Source of the DNA: Brachynemurus nebulosus
Lineage: Eukaryota; Arthropoda; Insecta; Neuroptera; Myrmeleontidae
Direction of reading: 5' to 3'
Assembly: GCA_035578155.1 (NCBI GenBank)
Contig: JAPWDM010000005.1
Span: 18,102,877-18,166,876, forward strand
DNA: 64,000 bases
Shown: positions 24,698 through 36,140 of the stretch, in pieces
Layout: each line of letters starts with the position of its first letter
Position numbering within the stretch: the stretch's first letter is position 1
Translations under genes and position numbers: made by a program
The notes under the pieces: model-generated
Seen by the model: only the letters and a program-made list of their open reading frames with translations
Database searches by the model: none
Told to the model about the DNA's origin: nothing

Positions 24698-24970
24698 TTA
24701 AAAGTAATTCAGAATGTGTTTGTAAATTTCTATTGCTTCTAAAATATTTAGTCTGGGTCTGGGTCCTTTATTTGCTTCGTGTAAAACTGTAACGTTTCTC
24801 TCTGGTATGTGTCCTGTGTCGACTAAATTTGTGGCAAAAGTGGAGTCAGATTTCTGGTTTCTGTAGCATCTGACGTGCTCCCCTCTGCGGGTTTCAAAAC
24901 GCTCAGATCTATTAAATTTATTCAAAATTCCATTCAAATAGGTGTTTTCGAAAAATTCATTTATATTCAT
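24698..24970 (-). pseudogene. Penelope-like element, GIY-YIG endonuclease C-terminal fragment
   Basis: The minus-strand frame has the block order seen at the C-terminal end of Penelope-like elements. It reads FETRRGEHVRCYRNQKSDST, then FATNLVDTGH, then VTVLHEANKGPRPRLNILEA and IEIYKH. Family members read RYKEH, then FAxHLxxxGH, then LxxLExxEI. The usual histidine in A-H-L is replaced by N here. The reverse transcriptase domain is absent. A terminal-repeat-like segment of the same family lies next to it at 24310-24600. Confidence 0.65.
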
Positions 24971-25280
24971 TTTAAAAACAACCTCTTGTTAACAACAAAT
25001 TACAAATATAATTTACAGATAAATATTACGTTTGTACATGGAGAACATATTTTTTCCGACATAATTATTTCTATTAAAGTGAATAATACAAAATCATTAA
25101 GAGTGACCTGTTTTTTTTTTTTTTTATTTCAAAGCGAGATACACATACAAAATGTTACTGTAAAACGAAATATTTAATAGTAATATAGTACGAATACATT
25201 AAGATGGAGTAGGCGGTCATTATTCGTTACAGAGATTCTTGTAAAGATGGACTTTTTTTCTACTGTTTTATATTAAGGTA

Positions 25281-27032
25281 CCATCACAGTGTGATTTGCC
25301 GAACAATAGTCAATTTTCACAATTTTTGTTCGGATGGATAGGATGGGGGAATGGGCTGAAGTTTTTTTTACGATTAATACCATTGTTTAACAATATAAAA
25401 ATATTTTTTTTATTCATTTTTATTATTTATTTTTTATAATTATTATAATTTTTTGATAAAAGTGTCTTTAAAAAAGGGCGGAAATCGGTACACACGATTG
25501 GGGCCGCAGTTTTCCTCCGAAAAAAAATAGATTATCTGTCTGTAGGTAAGCCGCTATGTACCTATGGGAGTTTTTTTTTTTTTTGAAATCTTCCTATTTT
25601 TCCACCCGAAAAACTATAAAAAATTTTGTACTTTCTATTCAAACAGCCTCCATTTTTTTAAATTTCGAAAAAAAAATTATAGCTCCCCTAGGTACATAGC
25701 GGCTTACCTACAGACTGATAATCTATTTGATTTTTTTCGGACGAAAACTGCGGCCGCAATCGTGTGTACCGATTTCCGCTCGTCTTTAAAGACACTTTTT
25801 TCAAATACTTATAATAATTATAAAAAGTAAATAAAAATGAATACACAGTGGAAAATTTGTGTTCTGCGTAAAAAAAAAAAAAAAACTAGTGGTTAAAATT
25901 TCATTGTGTTAAATAAGTAACCCAACCCTGTGTTAATGTAACATTTAGTGTTTGTGTTAAATAAAAATATTAACAAAAATTTTGATTTAACAGAATTTAA
26001 ATGTTAATCTTTTTTGAACAACACACAAATAACACATTGTTTGTGTAGAATGCGAAAGAATGTCATAAATACACTTATTTGTGTATTTGCAACACCAAAA
26101 AACTGGTTTCGCTCGCATCTATTGCTTTAGTTATAAGAGCGGGGGTAGTGGTAACTGATACCATCGGTAGAATTATTGCCATAATCATTGGAGTATTGGA
26201 CACTGTGCGACGTGTGTTCAACAGAAACATATCTGTGTATAGAAGCAGATCGAATATTTCAAAATCAAAAGTGTATTTCTAAGGTTAAATTGGTTTTAAT
26301 TATTTAGGTATTAAATATTGGAAAGTTAATTAAAAAAATTATAAATGGAATTTTTTTCTCTGTTTGCAGAATTTACTTCAATTAATTAAAAAATTATCGA
26401 ATATTCGACGTTCCAGAACACATTAAAAGGGCAAAGAAGATCAGGTAAAGAAGGAAGAGTAGTCGTTCGATTTTGCCTTCCACGTTCAGATTGACAACGA
26501 TCTTCACAATTTTTGGGTATTGCTTCAACATTATTTTCATCAGAGCACTTTTTAGAAATATTAAATAAAAAAGTTTAAGTGCTGAAAAATTATTTTTTAC
26601 TATTTCCTTTCATTTATATAATAAACAAATAAAAAAATACTAACTAAAAAAAATAATATACCAACACATTTACTCAGTAAACTTCTACATTCTAAATCAG
26701 TTAATTTTACACATAATTGTGGTAAAATTATAACTAAGTAATTGTGTAAAATTAACACAAAATGTATGTCCTTTTGTGTGTTAAATCATTGACACAAATC
26801 TTGTGTAAAGATTTGACACATATGCTTTGTGTCAAAAAATTGAGTGGACCATTCTGGACATGTGAAATGTGTTAATATAACACAAATTTTTTCACTGTGT
26901 AAAAAAAATATTTTTGTATTGTTAAACAGTGGTATTAATCGTAAAAAAAAATTCATCCCCATTTCCCCATCCTATCCATCCGAAAGAAAATTGTGAAAAT
27001 TGACTATTTTTCGGCAAATCACACTGTGATGG
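25281..27032. mobile_element. TA-flanked MITE family M1, copy 1, with nested MITE
   Basis: The ends CCATCACAGTGTGATT and its inverse continue as about 340-bp inverted arms, out to the internal fold near 25600. TA lies on both sides (25279-25280 and 27033-27034) in a perfectly palindromic target, TTAAGGTACCTTAA, consistent with Tc1/mariner-type insertion. A second element (25844-26899) interrupts the right arm. Further copies are at 35428 and 35965-36992. Confidence 0.8.
25844..26899. mobile_element. Nested TA-flanked MITE rich in GTGTTAA motifs
   Basis: The ends CACAGTGGAAAATTTGTGTT and its near inverse (AACACAAATTTTTTCACTGTG) are bordered by TA at 25842-25843 and 26900-26901. Subterminal regions repeat GTGTTAA/TTAACAC motifs. 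The longest internal frame (26079-26282) does not resemble a transposase. It is younger than the host MITE. Confidence 0.75.
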
Positions 27033-27100
27033 TACCTTAAACTTGGCAAGACAGTACAATGACGGATTAATTCAGTGTCCGTTTATTTGTTCTACAGTTA

Positions 27101-27475
27101 CACTTTCTTAAGCATTAGACTAAAGTCTAAAATTCAATTTTCAATTTTAAGCAGGATTTTTGTAGACTGGAATCATTTCCACCATTAATTGGAATAACAT
27201 TAGGTCGTGTAATATGAAATGTCGTCTTTCAACCGCTGGGTCTACAGTGAAATTTAGGTAAATATCGACACTTTCTTAAGCATTAGAGAAATAGTTAAAA
27301 ACGATTCTTTGATTTTAAATAGAATTCTTGTAGTTGGAATCATTTCCACCGTTAGTTAAAATAACATTAGATTCTGTAATATGAAATGTCACTTTTCGTC
27401 TATTTAGTCTACCATGTATCATGTACCAGAATCATTTCCACCCTTAGTTAGAATAACAGTAGGTTCGAATTAGAA
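27101..27475 (+). repeat. Tandem repeat of about 168 bp, 2.3 copies
   Basis: CACTTTCTTAAGCATTAGA begins at 27101 and 27269. The block GGAATCATTTCCACC recurs at 27169, 27336 and, after a shortened unit, near 27428. Units are diverged and non-coding. Confidence 0.75.
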
Positions 27476-27479
27476 ACTG

Positions 27480-28638
27480 AATCCAAAAGAGAGGATAGTC
27501 GGTGAGACTCTTTAATAGTTCTTACTAATATACTTGAGGTGTTTCTTATCTTTTCATAATATTAAGAGATATCTTTCAAATGTCTTCCAAGTCTGCCCAC
27601 CATTCTTAAAAAATTATCCAACTTAAAATATTTACACTATATTTATATAAAAAAATTATCATCTGCTCTGTGTCATTCCCATTTTCCGTCAAATTATAAA
27701 AGATATCTTGTTGTACATGCATGTATTATGTCACCATCAAGTCTAATGACTTTATATTGTAACCTTGAGCGTACAATTTTATTGCCAAAACAGAACTTAT
27801 CGCAATAAGTGATCATTTTTGAACAATACAATACTAAACACATGTTTTACATAAAAATTTAATATAATTTTAATGTTTTAATACAAAAATTACATATAAT
27901 AACCGTTTGTAAACCAGGTTAATGGTTTTTTGGTTTGAGAAACCTTTTAAAATGTTAATTTTCTTGTTATTATATTATTGAAAATGTTTCAAACACGTTT
28001 CAAATTACAACTGAATTCATGTATGAAACTATATGAATTATTGGACTTATGTAATTCTAATAAAATGAAAATTACCATTTAATAGATTTTCATGAGAATA
28101 AAAGGGTCGCTCCACACTATAGTGTCAATCACAGTTCATTCTCGATTCGATTTCGATTCGGTAAAATATTGTTATGTAAGAGACAAATGAGTCGTTTATT
28201 TTGAAAGTGCCCAAGTTTAATTTCCTCAAAAAATCCAACTAGCAGCTATTTTAACATTTACAATTTTACGTTATCTCTCCATTTTGAAGGAAATTGGCCC
28301 TATATTGTGGAGCATCCCTAAGTATTTATTATTTATAAAAGTTACAGTAGAGACGTGTCGTTCACACGATATTCGTGAGAGAGGAAATTTCGCTTGTTTA
28401 ACAGGAGAGGTAGTTGTAATTTACACATTCCAATCCATTAACTGTTTTCGTTTTGGGTTGAAAACTGTGAGCGTATTCTTTTCGTTAATTACTAAACTGT
28501 ACAGGTATAAACTTTTAATAAATGGTTAGCTTGTTGATAATAAAACGCCATAATACATTTGTTTGAAAATGGGCTCTTAGGCTTCAAATAATTGTCACAT
28601 TTGAAAAATAAACATGGAATTTTTTGCTAAGTATAATA
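27480..28638. other. No gene recognised; MITE-like fragment near 28105
   Basis: 28105-28200 (TCACAGTTCATTCTCGATTC, then GGTAAAATATTGTTATGTAA) is a distant match to the interior of the piggyBac-type MITEs at 15.5 and 63.2 kb. The remainder is featureless AT-rich DNA. Confidence 0.35.
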
Positions 28639-29620
28639 ACACAGGCCTACGAATTTTAAGTTTTGTCACCCCCTTTTGGATTTGATGACTGATCTTAGGG
28701 TATTTTGGTGCGCTGATTACGAAAAAAAATATTCAAAAAATTCCAGCACGTCAGAATTTTTAGATATTAGGTATTAAAATTTTTGACTAAAATGACCTAG
28801 GTTGACTAAGTCAAGAATAGATTATGCATGTTTATTTATGTCGTTAGTTTTTACAAGTACGGCCCCGTTAGCACCGTTTTGCGAGGTTTAGTTATCAATT
28901 AAAACTAAATAGAAAAAAATAAATTACCCTCAATAATGAGCTCATTAGCGGATGACCTTAAAATTCACCTTTTTTCCCCAAAATAAAGATATGTCACTTA
29001 ATTTTAATTTCAAACATTAACTAACTGAACAATAAGTGAACATATTAATACTGCGTGTGTTGAAATGCAAACAAAAGTTTGTCATACGTGGTAATGTCTC
29101 ACAAGCACTCGATAATATTTGAAATTAAAATTGTAACTGTTTCTCGAATCAGAGAGAGTACTAATACACATAGGTGATTGAATCGGTGACCGGCTCGGAC
29201 GCCTGTCAAGCATATAGGATCGTTGGTGTAGTGGTTAGCACGCCTGGCTAATTACCAGGAGATCCTGGGTTCGATTCCCAGCCGATCCGGATAATTTTTT
29301 CAACCACTTTCTGATTTTTAATTTACATATATGTCACTTAGTTAATTAGGTTTCATTTAATCAAACCATTAATGAGAATGTGTTCATAAAAGCCAATTAC
29401 AACTATGTGATGACTTTTTATTAGATAGCAAATAAATAAAAATGTATAATCTATTCTTGACTTGGTCGACCTAGGTAATTTTAGTCAAAAATTTTAATAC
29501 CTAATATCTAAAAATTCTGACATTCTGGAATTTTTGAATATTTTTTTCGTAATCAGCGCCTTAAAAGCTATTAAAGTCAGTTGTCAAATCTTAAAGGAGG
29601 AAACCATCGTAGGCCTGTGT
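28639..29620. mobile_element. Foldback element carrying the tRNA-like gene
   Basis: Long imperfect terminal inverted repeats of about 200 bp flank a central unique region. The left arm begins ACACAGGCCTACGA and the right arm ends with its complement. Inner arm blocks around 28712-28840 and 29430-29560 also match in inverted orientation, including the stretch GATATTAGGTATTAAAATTT. No transposase is seen and no clear target duplication could be defined, so the superfamily is unassigned. The tRNA-like gene occupies the unpaired centre. Confidence 0.75.
29217..29289 (+). tRNA. tRNA-like gene or pseudogene, loop anticodon AAT
   Basis: A 73-base cloverleaf can be folded by eye. The acceptor GGATCGT pairs with CCGATCC except for a T:C clash at the seventh pair. 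The D arm is GTGT/GCAC with an eight-base loop, the anticodon stem is CCTGG/CCAGG around loop CTAATTA (anticodon AAT, nominally Ile), and the T arm is CTGGG/CCCAG around TTCGATT. A-box and B-box promoter motifs are intact. The D arm (TGGTGTAGTGGTTAGCAC) looks more like tRNA-Gln than a typical tRNA-Ile, so the anticodon and body disagree. It sits near the centre of a foldback element (28639-29620). It may be a transposon-carried pseudo-tRNA rather than a working decoder. Confidence 0.6.
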
Positions 29621-30114
29621 AATTGTTTTGTTATTTTCAAATATGGAATACTATAAAGTAACGTTCAAATCAGTGAATATTGGTCAGCTTGTTCATCAGA
29701 ATGTAGAGAAGTTTCGCATTCATTATACTTACATTTTTTTTAATTTTACAGGATATTAAAAAAAAAAAGTTTCGATTTATTTTTTTTTTATATTTTTCCA
29801 TTTTAAAAATAATTTTTCTATTACCTTTTACGTGTTGACTGTTCCATTTATTTCCCATCTTTGCTTTTATCTTTGCCCGATATCAAAAAAAAAAAAACGT
29901 CAATAGAATGAAACGTCAATGTGTAAAAGCATGTTTGTAGAGAAAGCAAAAGAGTGTATTACATAAGTGTGCACATTCATGCTCTATTTGCAGTACTCTC
30001 CCGACTTACTTCTGACTGCTTTGATGTCAATAAAAATTCATTTAAATGAAAAATATTTCAAATCATTTTTTTTTATTTTTCATTTAATGGATCAAACATC
30101 CAACACTTATGTAC

Positions 30115-30190
30115 CTACGCCCAGTTTCTCAGTAGGCTCGACTTCGATATCGACGGGTACCGGGTGTTCAGGGTTATAAGGTGTAGCCAT
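30115..30190 (-). CDS. Possible first coding exon, unknown protein
   Basis: Minus-strand ATG at 30188-30190 opens a 25-codon frame, MATPYNPEHPVPVDIEV then EPTEKLGV. It ends at a possible donor (TAGGTACAT, weaker than consensus). The proline/glutamate-rich composition and higher GC differ from neighbouring DNA, which argues for real coding origin. The frame meets a stop a few codons beyond the donor. A Helitron begins 69 bp upstream of the ATG and could have displaced the promoter. No downstream exon was recognised in the window. Confidence 0.4.
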
Positions 30191-30258
30191 CAACTCTGTC
30201 ACACAATGTAACTATTCAATTGCATATAGGATGAGGTAGAGTCAGTTGGGGTAACCTA

Positions 30259-31447
30259 TCTATATATATATAAAAATCTCATGTCACAATGTACGGCTAG
30301 GATAAACTGCGAAACTACTGAACCGATTTTTTAATCAAATTTGGTAACTATCTATAATTTGGTCCAACTTAAAAGATCGGATAGTTTTTATCGCAAAATT
30401 TTTAGTCTAACCGTATAGAAATTTACCAAAAACCGAAAAATATAAATTTTTTGTTACTGTATACAAATATCTGTGGAAAAATTTATAAAAAAATTATGCA
30501 AGTTAATTTGTTCCTAAGCATTTGGAGAAAAATAATTTTGGAATTTTTGTAAGTATTAATAAGTATTTCTATAGATACCACAAGAAATTACTTATCTACT
30601 GTGCAAAATACTATTTGTATCCTATAAAGAAATAAACAACTGGATTGTCCAGCTATCATCAATTGGCACTTCTGCTGTTTTCAGCAAATTCCATACATAT
30701 GAAAATTAGATATGCTATAAAAATATGAATATGACTTGAAAATATGAAAATATGAATAATACTCGTATTTTAGAGTCGTCGAGCGAGCGAAGCGAAAAGC
30801 ATAAGGAGCTGATTTTGTTCAAAATTTCAGAATATCAAATTTAAATGGACGTGTGGTCACATTGTCCGTCAGTTACACCAAATAGGGCACAAATTAAAAA
30901 ACTGAAGAGATTTGACAATTTTTACTTAAGTACTGTTGAAATCTCTGTGAAAGATGAAAGTGACGTTAAAATGGTTTCTCATGGCCTTGGTGACTTGAAA
31001 GGCCTAAAATAAAAACAATTCTAAAACTGCTGGTATATGTACCTATACTAAGTTCTTACGGTGCCGAAATTAGCCATGCTAATAAAATATGAAGATAGTT
31101 ATTTTAGAGTCATTGGGCGAGTAGGGTCAAGTGCTACATATAAATAATTGATTTTACACAGAATTTTGGAATATATGATTGAATTGACCTACAAATATTA
31201 CCTATAATTTAATCTAACATCGTTTGACATTTAGGTTGTGTAGACACCCGGTAGATGGTGCTGTGTTTCGATTTCTAGATTGTACATTCTATTCCACGTC
31301 ATATTTGTTTATGTTCACGATATCAATGATTTTTATAATTATACTGTATACTGTGTTATAATTGTGCAGTGTATCGTTTGAAAAGATAAGAAAAAATTAA
31401 TCAACCATAACTACTGAGCCACAGCAACGCGTGGCCGGGTCAGCTAG
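30259..31447 (+). mobile_element. Non-autonomous Helitron
   Basis: It begins TCTATATATATATAAAAATC after an A and ends GGGTCAGCTAG before a T, the Helitron AT target. The 3' end has a hairpin, GCCAC/GTGGC (31418-31435), followed by CGGGTCAG and CTAG. The first 90 bp match the inverted fragment at 18055-18150. No Rep/helicase frame is present, so it depends on an autonomous partner. Confidence 0.8.
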
Positions 31448-33726
31448 TTTAGATATATATTTAGGTAACTTTTTTCAAAATTCCTATACTTAAATTACTC
31501 TGGCTGCCTCTATAACTGAACAATAGCTCAACTAGCGCTTCAAATAACCTTGAACACGTTTTATGTGTACCTGTCTGATTATACTTATATATTTTACTAT
31601 CCCGTAATAACATTAGTTTCAAATTGAATAATTTATAAAGTACATACATGTATACATGTTATAAGACGGAACAAGAATTTTGTGTGGATATGCAGCATAA
31701 GATTTTCTTTATGGGCTTGGTTTGTAGGGAATATAAAACATTTTATTGACGGGGAACCATCATGGCGGCCATGATTTTGTTTATGGTCCATTAAATGATA
31801 CTTTATCTGGTTCGTAATGATTAGGATTTGAATTTTTATTTTCTTAAAAGTATCATCTTGTCTAGCAATTTTTATATATTTTTCTGTCTATAAAATCTTA
31901 AGAATATTATTTAAAAATTTGCAATTTTCCGCGGCTTTGCTGGCGTGAATTTCGTGATTTGGTAGAGATTGTCCCTCCTGAATAGTTTTGTAAAACTATT
32001 GATAACACTACAATTTAATAATTAAATTATTTTTTGTCTAGTGATTTAGAGAAAATTAAAACTCCTCCACTGCCGTTAAAAAATTCATTTTCTTATATCC
32101 AATTCTTATGCAAAGTTTTCAGGCAATCAACCGGTTGGATAAGCTTGTAACAAATACATAAATACGAATTATGTAAATCATTTTATTATGTAAGTGCTTT
32201 TCTGTATTTTTCAATTTCAGAACAAATACGTAATTCTTCTTAAATAAATAATGAGTTCGATCTTTTTATTCGTTTAAGATTTTTCATATTTTCCGGGTAG
32301 TCGTGTAGATATTTCTGTTATTGTTATACAACTGAGTTTTGGATAAAAAAAATGTTTCGTGTCTGTCTGTATGCCCGAAGATCGTGTTTGTACGTATGCC
32401 CGAAAGGGCATACGTACAAGCACGATCATCAAATTATTCGATCATTTTTGCTGAAATTTTCAGAAATTATGCGGGTTGCTTTATAGATTACTATTTCTAT
32501 TTCGCTCAAATTTTAAAACTATTTGAGGGTTAGGCCTGCTAATTTCTAATCATTTCAATAACCGTGGTATCTATAGTAACAGTTTTATTTTCAAAACGCG
32601 TATGTCAATTTATGATTTCCTCATATCAGACGCGCTAGGTGCTTCAGTGAAATGTCCTACAAACTGACCACGTGTTTTGTCTATACCAATATAATATAAT
32701 AATGCTCTTTGGTCCAATGTTTGGATGCAATTCCTAAAAGGGAATTTACAAAAATTGGTGTATTACTGTAAACCAAATTGATAAAAAATATTTTAGTATA
32801 CCAAAGAAAGGTGTAGGTTTATATGTAAATAGAAAAAAATTTTCACAATAAAGTCAACATTTCAGTGACTTCTTTGTAGTTAGAAATTATTTAATATTTT
32901 CATTTGAGATAGCATAATATAGAAAAGTGTAAATAAGCATTTTCTATTTCCGTCTATATTTAAACAGTTTTTCCTGGGGATTCAATTATGTGATTAATTA
33001 GAAAAGCGACCCGACAATAACGGAGCGAATACCCAAGTAATATTAATTAAACTTGAGTTTAATTAAATAAATTCACTACGTTTTTCTCTACTTTGATACA
33101 CGATCGTTCAATAAATTACATATTTATAAGATAAAGTATATTTTTTGGTTGAGTGTCACTATATATTTGTACAGTTAGGTACAATTTTCCTTTTTAATGC
33201 GTATCAATTTATAAAAAAGAGGAAAAAAATGTTAAAAAAATTAATTGAACACCAGCAACCGAGAAAAATATTGCTCGAAGCAATTATGTTCCCAATAATC
33301 CGCAACAAGATTTATTGAATATCGTAATTATTTATTTTCAATAATTGACTTTTTTTTCGTGCCGAAGTCGAAGAACTAAGCAGCCGAACGGGAAAGGTAA
33401 AAATGGAGAACTGCCAGGGGCACTTGTACGTGTTATAAGGCCGTATATATGTTGGCGTTAGGTTCTGTATTGAACTGTATCTATTTGCAGATACAATAGA
33501 TTCCATTTATGACGATTTTTCGGTTCAATTCAATATTTATGAATGTATCGAAAAATTACCAGTATCAAATGTTTTCTTTTTGATTACGTTTTTTGGAAGA
33601 TAAGTTACGAAAATTCTTTTATCCAAATAACAAGAAACAAACCAGTTGGTCCAGTCTTGACTTGGTGAACTTTTTTATTAAGGCGTTACATCACTTTGAA
33701 ATACCAGAATAGAAGGTTTTATTGGA
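31448..33726. other. No gene recognised apart from a hairpin repeat
   Basis: Only chance frames below 65 codons. At 31746-31775, CATCATGGCGGCCATGAT is a short palindrome. The TTAAGGCGTTACATCACTTTG phrase at 33679 recurs as TTAAGGTGTTACATCACTTTG at 51545, perhaps a transposon end. Confidence 0.4.
32380..32427. repeat. Near-perfect 22-bp-arm hairpin
   Basis: GATCGTGTTTGTACGTATGC and its inverse (GCATACGTACAAGCACGATC) pair with one mismatch around GAAA. The surrounding block (32330-32640) looks like a dispersed repeat tail. Confidence 0.75.
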
Positions 33727-33770
33727 GATTAATAGATTTGAGCGTTACTTTATGGTATTCCATATTTGTA

Positions 33771-34221
33771 AATAATAAACAAATATTTTACTTTGCAAAA
33801 TACCACTTTTATTTTTGAAACTGTGACAATAATGCTTCGAACCGTTAGTTCATTTTCAAACAGAATAAAAATTATATTCGATACATGCCCTTATATACTA
33901 ATTTTATCTACCTATACTTATGAAGGGGAGTGGTATATGGTGTGGAAGTAGAAGGGAAGGGGGTAGTGGGAGAATCCGAAAAACTTGTAAATGTAATCTT
34001 GTTTTTTTTGTTTTTCGGATTCTCCCACTACCCCCGCCTCTTCCACTTCCACACCATATACCAATCCCCTACCTATAGGTAGATACAATTAGTATATAAG
34101 GGCATGTATCGAATATAATTTTTATTCTGTCTGAAAATGAACTAACGGTTCGAAACAATATTGTCACAGTTTGAAAAATAAAAGTGGTATTTTGCAAAGT
34201 AAAATATTTGTTTATTATTTT
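33771..34221. repeat. 450-bp palindrome of Penelope-type terminal repeats
   Basis: The arms 33771-33984 and 34010-34221 are inverted copies with few differences around a 25-bp loop. Each arm runs AATATTTTACTTTGCAAAAT, ACCACTTTTATTTTTGAAAC, GGTTCGAA-type, then GTGGTATATGGTGTGG and GTGGGAGAATCCGAAAAAC. The order matches the repeat next to the GIY-YIG fragment at 24.3-25.0 kb, so head-to-head terminal repeats of a Penelope-like element are likely. The flank 33727-33770 (TTTGAGCGTTACTTTATGGT) recurs at 41353 and, inverted, at 41935. Confidence 0.7.
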
Positions 34222-35139
34222 ATTGGAGAATTTTTGTCTCCGTATTAAGGAGTAGTGCAATCAATACAGAACTTTCTAAGTTATTAATACATGATTATTG
34301 TTCGTTCGTGTTTCAATTCATTCATTTTTAAAAAGTGTCATTTGTATCCAAGGTGCCCCCTTAAATTTTATTAAAAATTAATTTTAGAAAATAATATATA
34401 ATATAATATTAAAATTCTATAAATTATTTTTAATTTTAATTTGATTAAAACCTTTATTTTACATCATGGTTGGAAAGCTTTCATCGTTAATAAAATAAAA
34501 ATATTAATGGTCTTCAATTCTAATTACAAAAATATAATTTTGATATTTTGTGGGCTTACATGTAGGTGTATGGGCCTACGGGCAACTTTGTTGTTTAATA
34601 AAAACATTTCAACAAAAAAAAAAAGTCATCTCACATTTCAGCAAGAAGCTTTCATCATATTGTTTTAGACATTTTTTTTTGTTTATTTTTTATAGGCACA
34701 TTTGATTGGTGCAAATTTACTTCCTGTCAAATATGTCACTTTGTGCAAAACAAAAAATAAAAAAAAATGAATACAATTTTTCCATTTTCTTTTTTTTTTT
34801 TGATAAAAAGGAACAAGGGAGTTAAATTGATACTTCTCATTTTCTTTCTTGTTTTCGATTTATGCACACTTATTTCAATGAAAACTTTTGTCATTTTTTA
34901 ACGAGTATACAGTGTGATTGGTAGGTATAGCTAGGATCACGTAGCTTGTCAATAACTCGCTGATGGTAGAACTGAAAATACATGATAAGTAGGTATGAGA
35001 CAAATACATTTGATCAGTAGGTATTGAAATTTAAATCATACTGAATGAAACGCATAAATAACAAACGTCCGTTGTTATGACCATTATTTAAATTCGCTTT
35101 CTTTGCAGTATCAAGATATGCGGCCCTAGCTATACCTAC

Positions 35140-35300
35140 CTACAATATCAAATTTAATAGATTTGAGTGTTATTTTTTGATATTTCATATTTCCTAATAA
35201 TTAATAAGGCACTTAAAATAATACCGCTTTTATTTAATTAATTTTGTAACATGTTTCGATCCATATGATGATTATAAAATCGTTAAGTAGCCTTGTTTAA
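35140..35300 (+). repeat. Diverged Penelope-type terminal repeat
   Basis: AATAGATTTGAGTGTTATTT, then AATACCGCTTTTATT, then ACATGTTTCGATCCATATGA follow the same order as in 33727-33850. Confidence 0.5.
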
Positions 35301-35427
35301 TAATAATAATATCGATCGAAGCATGTCACTTTCAAATTTCAAAAACGTAGAAAATTTTTTCAAAATATTATAAATTCGTTTCCCAATTAGCACAGTACAC
35401 AAATAACGGTTTCGTTTCGTTAATTTA

Positions 35428-35476
35428 CCATCACAGCGTGATTGGCCGAAAAATAGTCAATTTTTACAATTTTATA
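35428..35476 (+). mobile_element. M1 MITE fragment (copy 3)
   Basis: Only the first 49 bp of an M1 left end remain, preceded by TA. The Helitron at 35477 abuts it and the rest is missing. Confidence 0.6.
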
Positions 35477-35831
35477 TCTACTTAATAAATTTCTAACACT
35501 GACTGACTGACAGACAACTCACAGCCTAAACCGTTGGGTTTAGAAGAATGAAATTTTGCACAGGAGTTCCCTATGTAACGTAGGTGAGCACTAAGAAAGG
35601 ATTTTTGAAAATTCGTCCCCTAAGTGGGTTTAATACGGGATGAAAATTTGTATGGAAATACGTCATTTTTATAATTAGAGATATATAAAAATATGTTACT
35701 ATGGCTATTAAAATAAACAATATTTAATAAATTGTGGAAGTTGGTATTTAGGCTTTTGAAAACACTGAAATTGAGCAGAAAGTGAGCACCAAGATGATGC
35801 CGATGGGAAAGCCCATCGGGTATACGGCTAG
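35477..35831 (+). mobile_element. Short non-autonomous Helitron
   Basis: It starts TCTACTTAATAAATTTC after A and ends with a perfect hairpin (CCGATGGG / CCCATCGG, 35800-35819), an 8-bp spacer and CTAG before T. It contains the GACTGACTGACAGAC and CAGCCTAAACCGTTGGGTTT blocks common in insect dispersed repeats. It is inserted directly after an M1 MITE fragment. Confidence 0.8.
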
Positions 35832-36140
35832 TATGCATATAAATTATCAATATATAATTATAACATATAATATATAATTATATATGTACAAATTTTAGTG
35901 AAGGTCAATTCCGCCTTCTAGAGGCTTCAAAACAAATTTCTGTCATAGCCCCACGCTTGAGGTAACATCACCGTGCGATTTGCCGAAAAATAGTCAATTT
36001 TCACAATTCTATTCGTATGGATAGGATGAATTTTTTTTACGATTAATACCACTATTTTAAAATACAAAAATATTTTTTTTATTTATTTTTATTTATTTTA
36101 TTTATTTTTTATAATTATTATAATTTTTTGAAAAAAGTGT

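Noticed and set aside
26079..26282. 67-codon frame as a transposase or membrane peptide
   Set aside because: It lies inside a MITE, lacks any transposase motif, and its hydrophobic look follows from AT-rich codons.
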